Source of the DNA: an uncultured Ruminococcus sp.
GTDB taxonomy: Bacteria; Bacillota; Clostridia; Oscillospirales; Ruminococcaceae
NCBI GenBank assembly: GCA_900545285.1
Contig: UQYK01000040.1
Coordinates: forward strand, 1-18,410
Direction of reading: 5' to 3'
DNA length: 18,410 nt
The translations under genes were made by a program, and so were the position numbers. The notes beneath the pieces are model-generated. The model had not been told where the DNA came from. It made no database searches and saw only the letters and a list, made by a program, of their open reading frames with translations. This document shows, one piece after another, positions 5,544 through 13,238 of this stretch. The stretch's first letter is position 1; every line of letters begins with the position of its first letter.

Positions 5544-8042
5544 ATGAATCTGAAAATTGCGCTTGCCGGCAACCCAAATGCCGGAAAGACAACCCTGTTC
5601 AATGCGTTGACAGGATCCAATCAGTTCGTCGGTAACTGGCCCGGCGTAACTGTCGAGAAAAAAGAAGGTAAGCTCAAGGGACACAAGGATGTTGTCATCA
5701 CAGACCTTCCGGGTATTTACTCTCTTTCCCCTTACACACTGGAAGAAGTTGTTGCCAGAAACTATCTGATTCAGGAACGCCCGGATGCAATCCTGAACAT
5801 CATTGATGGTACAAACCTGGAGCGTAACCTCTATCTGACCACACAGCTCATTGAACTGGGCATTCCGGTCGTTGTTGCCATCAACATGATGGACATTGTC
5901 CGCAAGAGCGGCGACAAGATCCGCATTGACCAGCTTTCCAAGGAACTGGAATGCAAGGTTGTTGAAATTTCCGCACTGAAGGGCACCGGTATTCAGGAAG
6001 CTGCCAATGAAGCCATTGCCGCAGCAAAGAAAAAGGAACCGACTGTTCCGCAGCACACCTTTGGCGGCCCGGTAGAACACGCCATTGCACACATTGAAGA
6101 AGAATTCCTGCATGACGTTCCGGAGGAACAGCAGAGATGGTATGCAATCAAGATCTTCGAACGGGATGAAAAGGTTCTGGAACAGCTGAAAATGTCTGAT
6201 GCCCACAAGGCACATATTGAAAAGGACATTGCCGCTGCGGAAGAAGAACTGGACGATGATGCAGAAAGCATTATCACCAATGAGCGTTACAAGTACATTG
6301 CTTCCATTATTAAGGATTGTCTCCAGAAAAAGAACAAGGGCGGTCTGACCACATCCGATAAGATCGATAAGATCGTTACCAACCGTTGGCTGGGTCTGCC
6401 GATCTTCGCAGTAATCATGTTCCTGGTATATTACATCTCCATGGTTACCGTTGGTTCTGCTGCAACAGACTGGGCAAATGACGGCCTGTTCGGCGACGGA
6501 TGGCACCTGCTGGGCATTGGTTCCGGCGCATACAATGACGCTGCTGATGAATACGGTGACACCAATGCGATCATTGACGGCTATGTTGCATACCTGGACG
6601 AACAGGGTGCAGATACTTCCGCTCTGGAAGAATACATCGACACAGAAGCAGACACCTATGACGGTGAAGCTGCAAAGGAAGCAATCCTGGCTTTCGAACA
6701 GGATTACAATGATGACTTCTCCTATGATGTAGAAGATGAAGAAACGCTGGAAGTTACAACTGAAACTGCATCCATGGATGACCTGAACACTGCTGCTGAT
6801 CAGTTCGCACAGGGTGAACCGGATCCGGCTGATTACGGCGTATGGGTTCCGGGTATTCCGGTTCTGATCGAAAAGGGTCTGGATGCTGTAAACTGCACCG
6901 ACTGGCTGAAGGGTCTGATCCTGGATGGTGTTGTTGCCGGTGTAGGCGCAGTTCTGGGCTTTGTACCGCAGATGCTGGTACTGTTCATCCTGCTGGCTAT
7001 CCTGGAAGCATGCGGCTATATGGCACGTATCGCATTCGTTCTGGATCGTATCTTCCGGAAGTTTGGTCTGTCCGGTAAGTCCTTTATCCCGATTCTGGTT
7101 GGTACCGGCTGCGGCATCCCCGGAATCATGGCTTCCAGAACCATTGAAAATGAACGTGACCGCCGTATGACAGTTATGACAACCACCTTTATCCCCTGCG
7201 GCGCAAAGCAGCCGTTCATCGCAATGATCGCAGGTGCAATCTTCGGCGGCTCCGCTTGGATTGCAACCGGTGCATACTTCCTGGGTATGGCAGCAATCAT
7301 TGTTTCCGGTATCATCCTGAAGAAAACCAAGATGTTCGCCGGCGATCCGGCTCCGTTCGTTATGGAACTGCCGCCGTATCACATGCCGACTGTAGGCAAC
7401 GTACTCCGCTCCATGTGGGAGCGCGGCTGGTCCTTTATTAAGAAGGCTGGTACAATCATCACACTTTCTACCATCTTTGTATGGTTCACATCCTTCTTCG
7501 GGTGGGTAGATGGCTCCTTCCAGATGCTGAGCGAAGATCAGATGTCCTCCAGCATCCTGGCTTATATCGGCAAGGGCATCTGCTGGATCTTTGCACCGCT
7601 TGGCTGGGGTGACTGGCAGGCAACCGTTGCCGCAGTAACTGGTCTGGTTGCAAAGGAAAACATCGTAGCAACAATGGGTATCCTGTACGGCGGCGATGCC
7701 GGCGTATACGCAAACCTGGCTGCTGCCTTCACTGGCGTGGCTGGTATGTCCTTCCTGATCTTTAACCTGCTGTGCGCACCGTGCTTCGCAGCCATGGGTG
7801 CAATCAAGCGGGAAATGAACAGCGCAAAGTGGTTCTGGTTTGCAATCGGCTATGAGTGCGGCTTCGCATATGTCATTGCCCTGATCGTAAATCAGCTGGG
7901 CAACCTGTTCACCGGCAACATCCACGGTGTCGGCGGTGTGATTGGCCTGATTGTTGCAATTGCACTGATCGTTGCTATGATCTATCTGCTGGTTCGTCCA
8001 TACAAGGAAAGCAATAAGCTGGGCGTAAAAGTAAAGGCTTAA
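5544..8042 (+). CDS. feoB: Ferrous iron transport protein B with large acidic extracellular insert
   Basis: An 832-residue FeoB, the GTPase-linked inner-membrane Fe(II) transporter. The N-terminal G domain has G1 GNPNAGKTT (9-17), G3 DLPG (54-57) and G4 NMMD (114-117), followed by a helical GDI-like region to about 280. Membrane segments begin at LPIFAVIMFLVYYISMV (about 284-302). The gate motifs GTGCGIPGIMASRTIENERD and FIPCGAKQPF, with their conserved cysteines, are present, as is LCAPCFAAMGAIKREM. Between the first and second membrane segments, residues about 315-431 form an insertion with roughly 34 Asp/Glu and a single Lys; most FeoB proteins have a much shorter loop here. The RBS is AAAGGTGA (5530-5537). 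A FeoB-associated Cys-rich protein follows, as in many Firmicutes. Confidence 0.95.
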   Translation: MNLKIALAGNPNAGKTTLFNALTGSNQFVGNWPGVTVEKKEGKLKGHKDVVITDLPGIYSLSPYTLEEVVARNYLIQERPDAILNIIDGTNLERNLYLTTQLIELGIPVVVAINMMDIVRKSGDKIRIDQLSKELECKVVEISALKGTGIQEAANEAIAAAKKKEPTVPQHTFGGPVEHAIAHIEEEFLHDVPEEQQRWYAIKIFERDEKVLEQLKMSDAHKAHIEKDIAAAEEELDDDAESIITNERYKYIASIIKDCLQKKNKGGLTTSDKIDKIVTNRWLGLPIFAVIMFLVYYISMVTVGSAATDWANDGLFGDGWHLLGIGSGAYNDAADEYGDTNAIIDGYVAYLDEQGADTSALEEYIDTEADTYDGEAAKEAILAFEQDYNDDFSYDVEDEETLEVTTETASMDDLNTAADQFAQGEPDPADYGVWVPGIPVLIEKGLDAVNCTDWLKGLILDGVVAGVGAVLGFVPQMLVLFILLAILEACGYMARIAFVLDRIFRKFGLSGKSFIPILVGTGCGIPGIMASRTIENERDRRMTVMTTTFIPCGAKQPFIAMIAGAIFGGSAWIATGAYFLGMAAIIVSGIILKKTKMFAGDPAPFVMELPPYHMPTVGNVLRSMWERGWSFIKKAGTIITLSTIFVWFTSFFGWVDGSFQMLSEDQMSSSILAYIGKGICWIFAPLGWGDWQATVAAVTGLVAKENIVATMGILYGGDAGVYANLAAAFTGVAGMSFLIFNLLCAPCFAAMGAIKREMNSAKWFWFAIGYECGFAYVIALIVNQLGNLFTGNIHGVGGVIGLIVAIALIVAMIYLLVRPYKESNKLGVKVKA

Positions 8043-8076
8043 CGAATTTTTGGGATTTGTGAAAGGAGGCATTTCT

Positions 8077-8244
8077 ATGGGAAGCATTCTCGGAAGTGTC
8101 ATCGTTGGAATCATTCTGGCAGCAATTATCGGCGGGATCATCTGGTCTCTCTGGAAAGATAAGAAGAAGGGCAAGCACTCCTGCGGCGGAACATGCGGCG
8201 GATGCCCTAACGCTTCCTCCTGCCATCCGAAATCACATCAGTAA
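8077..8244 (+). CDS. FeoB-associated Cys-rich membrane protein
   Basis: A 55-residue protein with one N-terminal membrane helix (ILGSVIVGIILAAIIGGIIW, about 4-23), a basic stretch (KDKKKGK), and a short tail with four cysteines (SCGGTCGGCPNASSCH). This matches the small FeoB-associated Cys-rich family often found directly after feoB; the cysteines may handle metal, but the role is not established. ATG 8077 is chosen because AAAGGAGG (8062-8069) lies just before it; a longer TTG-start form would place the ribosome binding site inside the coding region. It is the last gene of the feo operon and ends 36 bases before a strong terminator. Confidence 0.88.
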   Translation: MGSILGSVIVGIILAAIIGGIIWSLWKDKKKGKHSCGGTCGGCPNASSCHPKSHQ

Positions 8245-8279
8245 ATCCCTTCTCACATTTTTGTTTTTCCACAAATACG

Positions 8280-8324
8280 AAAAAACGGAAGCTGAGGCAA
8301 TTTGCCTTGTGCTTCCGTTTTTTC
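8280..8324 (+). terminator. Strong terminator of the feo operon
   Basis: Perfect 13-bp arms, AAAAAACGGAAGC (8280-8292) and GCTTCCGTTTTTT (8311-8323), surround an inner AGGCAA/TTGCCT stem and end in a T-run. The A-rich left arm could let it work in both directions. The next promoter begins at 8325. Confidence 0.9.
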
Positions 8325-8353
8325 TTGACAGAACATCCGGATTCCGGTACAAT
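8325..8353 (+). promoter_or_regulatory. hydE promoter
   Basis: TTGACA (8325-8330) and TACAAT (8348-8353) are separated by 17 bases. The spacer contains a small palindrome, CCGGA-T-TCCGG (8337-8347), which might be an operator. The promoter starts immediately after the preceding terminator. The predicted start near 8360 gives a leader of about 49 bases. Confidence 0.75.
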
Positions 8354-8408
8354 AGGATTATCGTGCTTTATAAGCGCATTCATGCACAGAAAGGAAGGAG
8401 GCAATTTC

Positions 8409-9467
8409 ATGCCAGAAGCATTTCCGCTCCAGGCTGCACTGCAATCTGCCAGCGACGCTGAATTGCTGGAGTATCTCACAGCAGAACAGGAATTTCCTGC
8501 CTTACAGCAGGAAGCAGACGGCGTTCGCCGTTTGTATTACGGAACAGATGTCTACATCCGGGGTCTGATTGAATTTACAAACTACTGTAAAAACAACTGT
8601 TACTACTGTGGCATCCGCTGTGCAAATTCCCATGTCAAGCGATATCGTCTCTCACCGGAAGAAATTCTGACCTGCTGCCAGGAGGGATACGCGCTGGGAT
8701 TCCGGACGTTTGTCTTGCAGGGCGGAGAAGATCCATGGTTCACCGATGCCATTCTGTGCCGGATTGTGTCCCGGATACGGGAAGCCTATCCGGACTGTGC
8801 CATTACACTTTCGGTAGGAGAGCGTACCAAAGAAAGCTATCAGGCGCTATTCCAGGCAGGTGCCAACCGTTATCTGCTGCGGCATGAAACCGCATCGGAA
8901 CCGCATTACCGCAAGCTGCATCCGGAGAGCATGTCCCTGGAAAACCGGAAGCGCTGTCTCTATTCCCTCAAGGAAATCGGCTATCAGGTAGGTTCCGGCT
9001 TTATGGTCGGCTCCCCTTTCCAGACAGCGGAATATCTCCTGGAAGACCTGCGGTTTCTGCAGAAGCTACAGCCCGATATGATTGGCATTGGACCGTATTT
9101 GCCTCAGGCAAACACCCCCTTTCATCAGGAAGCCGGCGGCAGCCTTGCCTTGACACTGCGCCTGATTTCTATGTTGCGCCTGCTCTTCCCCACAGCACTA
9201 ATTCCGGCAACCACAGCTCTGGGCACTGTTCATCCACAGGGAAGAGAACTGGGGCTGAAAGCCGGCGCAAATGTGGTAATGCCCAATCTCTCCCCGGTTG
9301 CAGTCCGAAAACTCTACGCACTTTATGACCATAAAATCTGTACCGGCGAAGAATCGGCACAGTGCAGAAGCTGTCTGGAACAGCGTGTTGCCTCTGCCGG
9401 CTATCAGATTGTGACCGCAATCGGCAATCCAAATTGTGTCCCAATTCCGGAAAATCTGAAAAACTGA
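8409..9467 (+). CDS. hydE: [FeFe] hydrogenase H-cluster radical SAM maturase HydE
   Basis: A 352-residue radical SAM enzyme of the HydE/BioB-like group; HydE acts with HydG and HydF to build the 2Fe subcluster of [FeFe] hydrogenase. The SAM-binding 4Fe-4S motif is CX3CX2C at C60, C64 and C67 (NYCKNNCYYCGIR). The HydE-type second-cluster motif CX7CX2C is present at C311, C319 and C322. Other family stretches are FRTFVLQGGEDPWFTD, NRYLLRHETASEPHYRKLHP and GFMVGSPFQT. ATG 8409 is chosen because AAGGAGG (8395-8401) lies seven bases before it; an in-frame ORF upstream overlaps the promoter. No hydF, hydG or hydrogenase gene is in the window. PylB is a relative, but the second cluster motif and close resemblance favour HydE. 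Confidence 0.92.
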   Translation: MPEAFPLQAALQSASDAELLEYLTAEQEFPALQQEADGVRRLYYGTDVYIRGLIEFTNYCKNNCYYCGIRCANSHVKRYRLSPEEILTCCQEGYALGFRTFVLQGGEDPWFTDAILCRIVSRIREAYPDCAITLSVGERTKESYQALFQAGANRYLLRHETASEPHYRKLHPESMSLENRKRCLYSLKEIGYQVGSGFMVGSPFQTAEYLLEDLRFLQKLQPDMIGIGPYLPQANTPFHQEAGGSLALTLRLISMLRLLFPTALIPATTALGTVHPQGRELGLKAGANVVMPNLSPVAVRKLYALYDHKICTGEESAQCRSCLEQRVASAGYQIVTAIGNPNCVPIPENLKN

Positions 9468-9468
9468 C

Positions 9469-9487
9469 AAAAAAGGGTTGCTTTTTT
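9469..9487 (+). terminator. Weak A/T hairpin after hydE
   Basis: AAAAAAG-ggttg-CTTTTTT is a 7-bp, almost pure A-T stem directly after the hydE stop. It overlaps the -35 of the next promoter. It may terminate weakly or simply be a by-product of the promoter sequence. Confidence 0.35.
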
Positions 9488-9506
9488 CTCAAAAATCTTG
9501 TATAAT
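9478..9506 (+). promoter_or_regulatory. Promoter of the TPR-like gene
   Basis: A perfect TATAAT (9501-9506) is preceded after 17 bases by TTGCTT (9478-9483, weak -35). The predicted start near 9513 gives a leader of about 43 bases. AAAGGAG (9541-9547) is the ribosome binding site. Confidence 0.6.
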
Positions 9507-9555
9507 AAAGACAATACCAAATACGGCATATGCCGCAGAAAAAAGGAGCTACACC

Positions 9556-10587
9556 ATGACTACAAAAGAAATTATAGAAAAAATCCGGGAAGGACTCACC
9601 GGAGAATACAGCGTCGATATGGTTTATCTGGAATCACAGGCTGACAAATACCGTCCGACCAAAAACGGAAAAGAAATCGAAAGCGCCATTGCAGATCTGG
9701 CCTATGAAATCCTGCCGGATGACAAACGGGCACTTCTGAACAAGATGATGTATATTGACGGAAAGCGGCTGGATGTTGTCTTTGCTGATGCCAGAAAGCT
9801 GATCGATGAGAAAAAAATCGAAGAATCCTTCAAACTGACAGAAGCACTCTATACCAAGATTCGCATGAACTATCGGGAAACTGAAAAAGAGGTTTACCTC
9901 AGCTTCCGGAATCCCCTGGAGCATCAGCTGTACCTGTACTTCTATCAGCCGTCCAAAAAGCTGGTGCGTCCGGTATTTGACCTGTCACAGATGGTTCTGC
10001 TCCATGGATACAATCTGCTGGAACTGAAACGGGCAGAAGAAGCGGCCCGCGTTATCGGGGATGCAATCCGGTATAACCCCATGAACACAGATGCCTACTT
10101 TGAACTTGCAGAATGCTACAAAATTCTGCACGATCCGGAGCAGCTGCTTTCTGTCATCAAGGAAACGCTGGAAGTGGCAGTAACACCGATTCAGATTTCC
10201 CGCTGCTACTGCAATCTGGGATATTACTGCGTGGAAACAAAGGACTATGACCGTGCCGTATGCTTCTACTATGAAAGCTTGATTTATGCGGATAATCCCT
10301 TTGTTCCTGCTGAACTCCACCACATTCACACAATCACCATGAAAAAGATTGTGCCGCCGACACGGGACGAGGTAAACGAAGCATTTGCACACTATAACAT
10401 GAAGAGCGGTGCAAATTCTGAAGTTGTTGGCGTAATTACAGCGCTGGCAAAGGAAGCCATTGAAAACAAAGATCTGGGGATGATTCGATTCTACCTGCAT
10501 ATGCAGCACGGACTCACCAACGATCCGGAAATCAAGGAAATGATGGATCGTTATGATCTCCTGGCGAAAGAACGTCAGCAGGGCTGA
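9556..10587 (+). CDS. TPR-like helical repeat protein of unknown function
   Basis: A 343-residue soluble protein without signal peptide or membrane segments. Residues about 145-260 look like tetratricopeptide repeats (LLELKRAEEAARVIGDAI, NTDAYFELAECYKIL, SRCYCNLGYYCVETKDYDRA), with helical sequence on both sides. I do not recognise a catalytic motif or a named family. ATG 9556 is chosen for its spacing from AAAGGAG; an in-frame upstream extension would run through the -10 and leader. With its own promoter and a strong terminator it is probably monocistronic, so its neighbours say little about its role. It shows no clear relation to the TPR part of the fusion protein at 2082-4418. Confidence 0.8.
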   Translation: MTTKEIIEKIREGLTGEYSVDMVYLESQADKYRPTKNGKEIESAIADLAYEILPDDKRALLNKMMYIDGKRLDVVFADARKLIDEKKIEESFKLTEALYTKIRMNYRETEKEVYLSFRNPLEHQLYLYFYQPSKKLVRPVFDLSQMVLLHGYNLLELKRAEEAARVIGDAIRYNPMNTDAYFELAECYKILHDPEQLLSVIKETLEVAVTPIQISRCYCNLGYYCVETKDYDRAVCFYYESLIYADNPFVPAELHHIHTITMKKIVPPTRDEVNEAFAHYNMKSGANSEVVGVITALAKEAIENKDLGMIRFYLHMQHGLTNDPEIKEMMDRYDLLAKERQQG

Positions 10588-10607
10588 TTTTCATTCAATA
10601 CAAAAGG

Positions 10608-10650
10608 AAAGCGCGTACAGCTGTCTGGAAAAGCTGTACGCGCTTTTTGT
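10608..10650 (+). terminator. Strong terminator after the TPR-like gene
   Basis: Perfect 15-bp arms, AAAGCGCGTACAGCT (10608-10622) and AGCTGTACGCGCTTT (10632-10646), enclose a 9-base loop and end in TTTTTGTTTT. The A-rich left flank gives a weaker T-run on the minus strand, so it may also end the convergent ATPase transcript. Confidence 0.9.
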
Positions 10651-10725
10651 TTTGCAGTTGTTCCTCAGCGGAACGGCTTTTTCAGAACAACGCATATACA
10701 AGGAACAAGTTTTTGAAGTGTCTTT

Positions 10726-12609
10726 TTATGATTTGTATTTTCCGACGCGCATAGCACGCATGGAATTGAGAATTGCAATGACAGATACGCCCACATCTGC
10801 AAATACCGCAGCGCCAATGTGTGCCAGTCCCAATGCACCCAACGCCAGAACAATTGCCTTTACCCCCAGTGCAAAAACAATGTTTTCCTTTGCAATGCCC
10901 ATGGTCTTTTTCGCAATATGCATGGCAATTCCCAGCTTAGAAGGCTGATCATCCAGAATGACCAGATCTGCCGCTGCGATTGCCGCATCAGAACCCAAGC
11001 CGCCCATGGCTACACCCACATCAGATTGCGCCAGAACCGGAGCATCATTCATACCATCTCCCACAAATACAAGGGTTCTGCCCTTATCCAGCTTCTTCCG
11101 GTATTCCTGCATCCACTTTACCTTGTCTTCCGGCAGGCACTTTGCATGCACTTCATCCAGCTGCAATGTATCGCTGATTGCCTTGGCAGCCAGTTCGCTA
11201 TCTCCTGTAAGCATGGCTGCGGTGGAAACACCAGCTTCCCGGAACAAACGAATGGCATCCGGTGCATCTGCTTTCAGAGTGTCTGCAATCAAAATGTATC
11301 CAGCATACCGGCCGTCTACTGCCAGATGTACCGCAGTACCAATTTCTGTGGGTGCTTTTGTTTGCAGCCCTGCATCTTCCAGATACTTTGCGTTTCCGGC
11401 CAGAACCTGTTTGCCGTCAATCTTTGCAGAAACACCGTGTCCGGCCAGCTCCTGCACATCTGTAACACGCGCGGTATCCGGTTCTTTTCCATAGGCATCC
11501 TTTAACGACTGCGCAATGGGATGGTTCGAGGCAGACTCGGCCAATGCGGCATATTTCAGCTGTTCAGCCGCTGTCAGCCCAACTGGTTCCTGCTTTGTCA
11601 CATGGAACTTGCCTTCGGTCAATGTGCCGGTTTTATCCATAACTACGATTTGTGCATGAGACAGCGCTTCCAGATAGTTGCTGCCCTTTACCAAAATGCC
11701 GTTTTTGGAAGCACTGCCGATTCCGCCAAAGAAGCTCAACGGAACAGAGATAACAAGTGCACATGGGCAGGAAATGATCAGGAATGTCAGAGCACGATAA
11801 ATCCAGTCCTTCCATACTACGGCACCGCCGCCCAAAATCAGCGGTGGCAGCACGGCCAGAATCACAGCAGCAATTACAACGCACGGCGTATAGTACCGGG
11901 CAAACCGTGTGATAAACTGCTCCGTCTTCGCCTTGCTGGATGCAGACTCTTCCACCAGTTCCATAATTTTCGAAGCGGTGGACTCTGCTGCCGGCTTTGT
12001 TACCACCAATTCCACTGCACCACTCAGGTTGACGCAGCCGCTACATACCTCATCTCCTGCCGAGGCAGCAACCGGCATGGATTCTCCGGTCAGCGCCGCA
12101 GTATCAATGGTTGTGTGTCCCTCACATACCTTTGCATCCAGCGGAATCTTTTCTCCCGGCCGAACCAGGATGTGTTCTCCAACCTCTACTTCGTCTACCA
12201 GTACGGTTTCCGGCTTGCCATCCCGTAAAACAGTGGCTTCATCCGGACACAAATCCAACAAATCGGACACTGCCTGACGGGATTTTCCCACAGCAATTTT
12301 TTCAAACAATTCGCCCACCTGGTAAAACAAAATGACTTCGACTGCTTCCGGGTACTGCCCGATTGCAAATGCTGCAATCGATGCCACCGTCATCAGGAAA
12401 TTTTCATCGAAAACCTGACCACGGGAAATATTTTTGACAGCCTTCCACAATACGCTCCAGCCGGGTACTAGGTAAACTGCCAAAAAAATCAACAGCTCTC
12501 CCCACCACGGCAGCGCAATGAAATGTATGACAATCTCTGCTGCAAGAAATAACACTGCACCAAGAAGAATCCGGTACAAAATCTTTTTTTGTTGCTTTGT
12601 CATCTCCAT
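10726..12609 (-). CDS. Heavy-metal P1B-type ATPase, probably Zn/Cd/Pb exporter
   Basis: A 627-residue metal-pumping ATPase of the inner membrane. The ion-binding motif CPC is at 281-283 (ISCPCALVISVPLSFFGG), the phosphorylated Asp is D325 in DKTGTLTEG, and the TGES (LTGESMPV) and GDGMNDAP motifs are present. Lys in the seventh membrane segment (GVKAIVLAL) and Asp in the eighth (FADVGVSVIAILNSMR) match the Zn/Cd/Pb subgroup (ZntA/CadA) rather than copper pumps; the metal is an inference. It lacks the usual N-terminal HMA domain, which is encoded separately upstream at 12721-12942. The RBS GGAGGAGGG lies just before ATG 12609; ATG 12603 is an alternative. A terminator-like hairpin lies between it and the HMA gene. 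Confidence 0.92.
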   Translation of the reverse strand: MEMTKQQKKILYRILLGAVLFLAAEIVIHFIALPWWGELLIFLAVYLVPGWSVLWKAVKNISRGQVFDENFLMTVASIAAFAIGQYPEAVEVILFYQVGELFEKIAVGKSRQAVSDLLDLCPDEATVLRDGKPETVLVDEVEVGEHILVRPGEKIPLDAKVCEGHTTIDTAALTGESMPVAASAGDEVCSGCVNLSGAVELVVTKPAAESTASKIMELVEESASSKAKTEQFITRFARYYTPCVVIAAVILAVLPPLILGGGAVVWKDWIYRALTFLIISCPCALVISVPLSFFGGIGSASKNGILVKGSNYLEALSHAQIVVMDKTGTLTEGKFHVTKQEPVGLTAAEQLKYAALAESASNHPIAQSLKDAYGKEPDTARVTDVQELAGHGVSAKIDGKQVLAGNAKYLEDAGLQTKAPTEIGTAVHLAVDGRYAGYILIADTLKADAPDAIRLFREAGVSTAAMLTGDSELAAKAISDTLQLDEVHAKCLPEDKVKWMQEYRKKLDKGRTLVFVGDGMNDAPVLAQSDVGVAMGGLGSDAAIAAADLVILDDQPSKLGIAMHIAKKTMGIAKENIVFALGVKAIVLALGALGLAHIGAAVFADVGVSVIAILNSMRAMRVGKYKS

Positions 12610-12650
12610 ACCCTCCTCCGTTTATTTTCCAGTTTCAAAAAGCGTCTTAT

Positions 12651-12706
12651 GAAAAAGCTGTCTCGATTCCAACGGCACAACCCTTCAAATCCGAGACAGC
12701 TTTTTC
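12651..12706 (-). terminator. Terminator-like hairpin between the HMA gene and the ATPase
   Basis: Perfect 15-bp arms GAAAAAGCTGTCTCG (12651-12665) and CGAGACAGCTTTTTC (12692-12706) flank a 26-base loop and give a TTTTTC run in the minus direction. It lies 14 bases after the HMA stop codon and about 40 bases before the ATPase start. No good promoter is seen after it, so the ATPase probably depends on read-through, giving more HMA protein than pump. That is an inference. Confidence 0.65.
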
Positions 12707-12720
12707 GATAAAATGAATGC

Positions 12721-12942
12721 TCACTTTACAATAATTTCGCAGTCCGGCTCTACCTTATGCATACACTTCTGCGCTGCCTTCAGAATCTTATCGAATTCTG
12801 CGTCATCTGCCTCCAGTGTCAGTTTCTGTGTCATAAAGCTGATTGTTGCAGACTTTACGCCATCCAGCTTCTGAATTGCAGCTTCCATTTTTGCTGCACA
12901 GTTAGCACAATCCAGGTTTTCCAGTTTAAATACTTTTTTCAT
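12721..12942 (-). CDS. Free-standing HMA heavy-metal-binding protein
   Basis: A 73-residue heavy-metal-associated domain protein with the beta-alpha-beta-beta-alpha-beta pattern. The metal site is C12 and C15 in LENLDCANCAAKME; a C-terminal CMHKVEPDCEI adds further potential ligands (Cys, His, Asp/Glu), as in some Zn/Cd-type HMA domains. The start ATG 12942 lies eight bases after GGAGG (12951-12955); an in-frame ATG slightly upstream would put that site inside the coding region. It is the first gene of a two-gene unit with the P-type ATPase, whose N-terminus lacks such a domain, so it probably delivers metal to the pump in trans. Copper chaperone CopZ is an alternative, but the ATPase type argues against it. 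Confidence 0.88.
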   Translation of the reverse strand: MKKVFKLENLDCANCAAKMEAAIQKLDGVKSATISFMTQKLTLEADDAEFDKILKAAQKCMHKVEPDCEIIVK

Positions 12943-12962
12943 TTGATTTTCCTCCAGCAAGA

Positions 12963-13000
12963 ATAATGATCATATGAACATCTGTTCATATGATCATTAT
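12963..13000. promoter_or_regulatory. 38-bp perfect palindromic operator (SmtB/ArsR/CadC type)
   Basis: Two perfect 18-bp arms (left arm ATAATGATCATATGAACA) flank a 2-base TC centre. The core ATGAACA-N2-TGTTCAT resembles the 12-2-12 operators of metal-sensing SmtB/ArsR proteins. It overlaps the -10 and covers the predicted start of the HMA-ATPase unit, as expected for metal-relieved repression. No SmtB/ArsR regulator gene is in the window. Confidence 0.8.
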
Positions 13001-13024
13001 ATCGGATTTCTGAGAAAATGTCAA
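12996..13024 (-). promoter_or_regulatory. Consensus promoter of the HMA-ATPase unit
   Basis: On the minus strand TTGACA (13019-13024) and TATAAT (12996-13001) are both perfect with a 17-base spacer. The -10 is embedded in the right end of the 38-bp palindrome, so binding there would exclude RNA polymerase. Confidence 0.85.
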
Positions 13025-13167
13025 TACTTATTTCCACTTCCCTGGAAAAGTGATATAAATAAAGTTTTTGCAGAATTCTCCTATCTTTTCATTCGCGTTC
13101 CGTTTCAGTTCCTCTTGTTTCTTTTGCAGTGCCTTTTCTTTTGCAATCTATACGGTTCAAACAACTC

Positions 13168-13205
13168 CAAAAAAGAAAAAACAGCCAGAAATCTGACTGC
13201 TTTTC
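13168..13205 (-). terminator. Terminator of the GH95-GH26 unit
   Basis: On the minus strand, CAGTCAGA (13192-13199) pairs with TCTGGCTG (13182-13189) across a 2-base centre with one U-G pair, extended by A/U pairs and a bulged G, then TTTTTTCTTTTTT. It lies about 35 bases after the GH26 stop. The remaining stretch to the metal promoter (13025-13167) holds no gene that I can support. Confidence 0.65.
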
Positions 13206-13238
13206 CCTTACATTTTTATGAGATTGTTTCCGCGCATG

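Noticed and set aside
5538..8174. A very long minus-strand open frame (878 residues) opposite feoB
   Set aside because: It lies antisense to feoB, has improbable Cys/His/Asn-rich composition and no ribosome binding site. FeoB on the plus strand has all family motifs; the open frame is a codon-bias shadow.
13028..13147. A 38-codon minus-strand frame ending FIYITFPGKWK, between the metal promoter and the GH26 terminator
   Set aside because: It has only a non-standard ATT start right after a stop codon and no ribosome binding site. The Lys/Glu/Gln-rich part is expected from A-rich DNA. It could be a gene remnant but cannot be supported.
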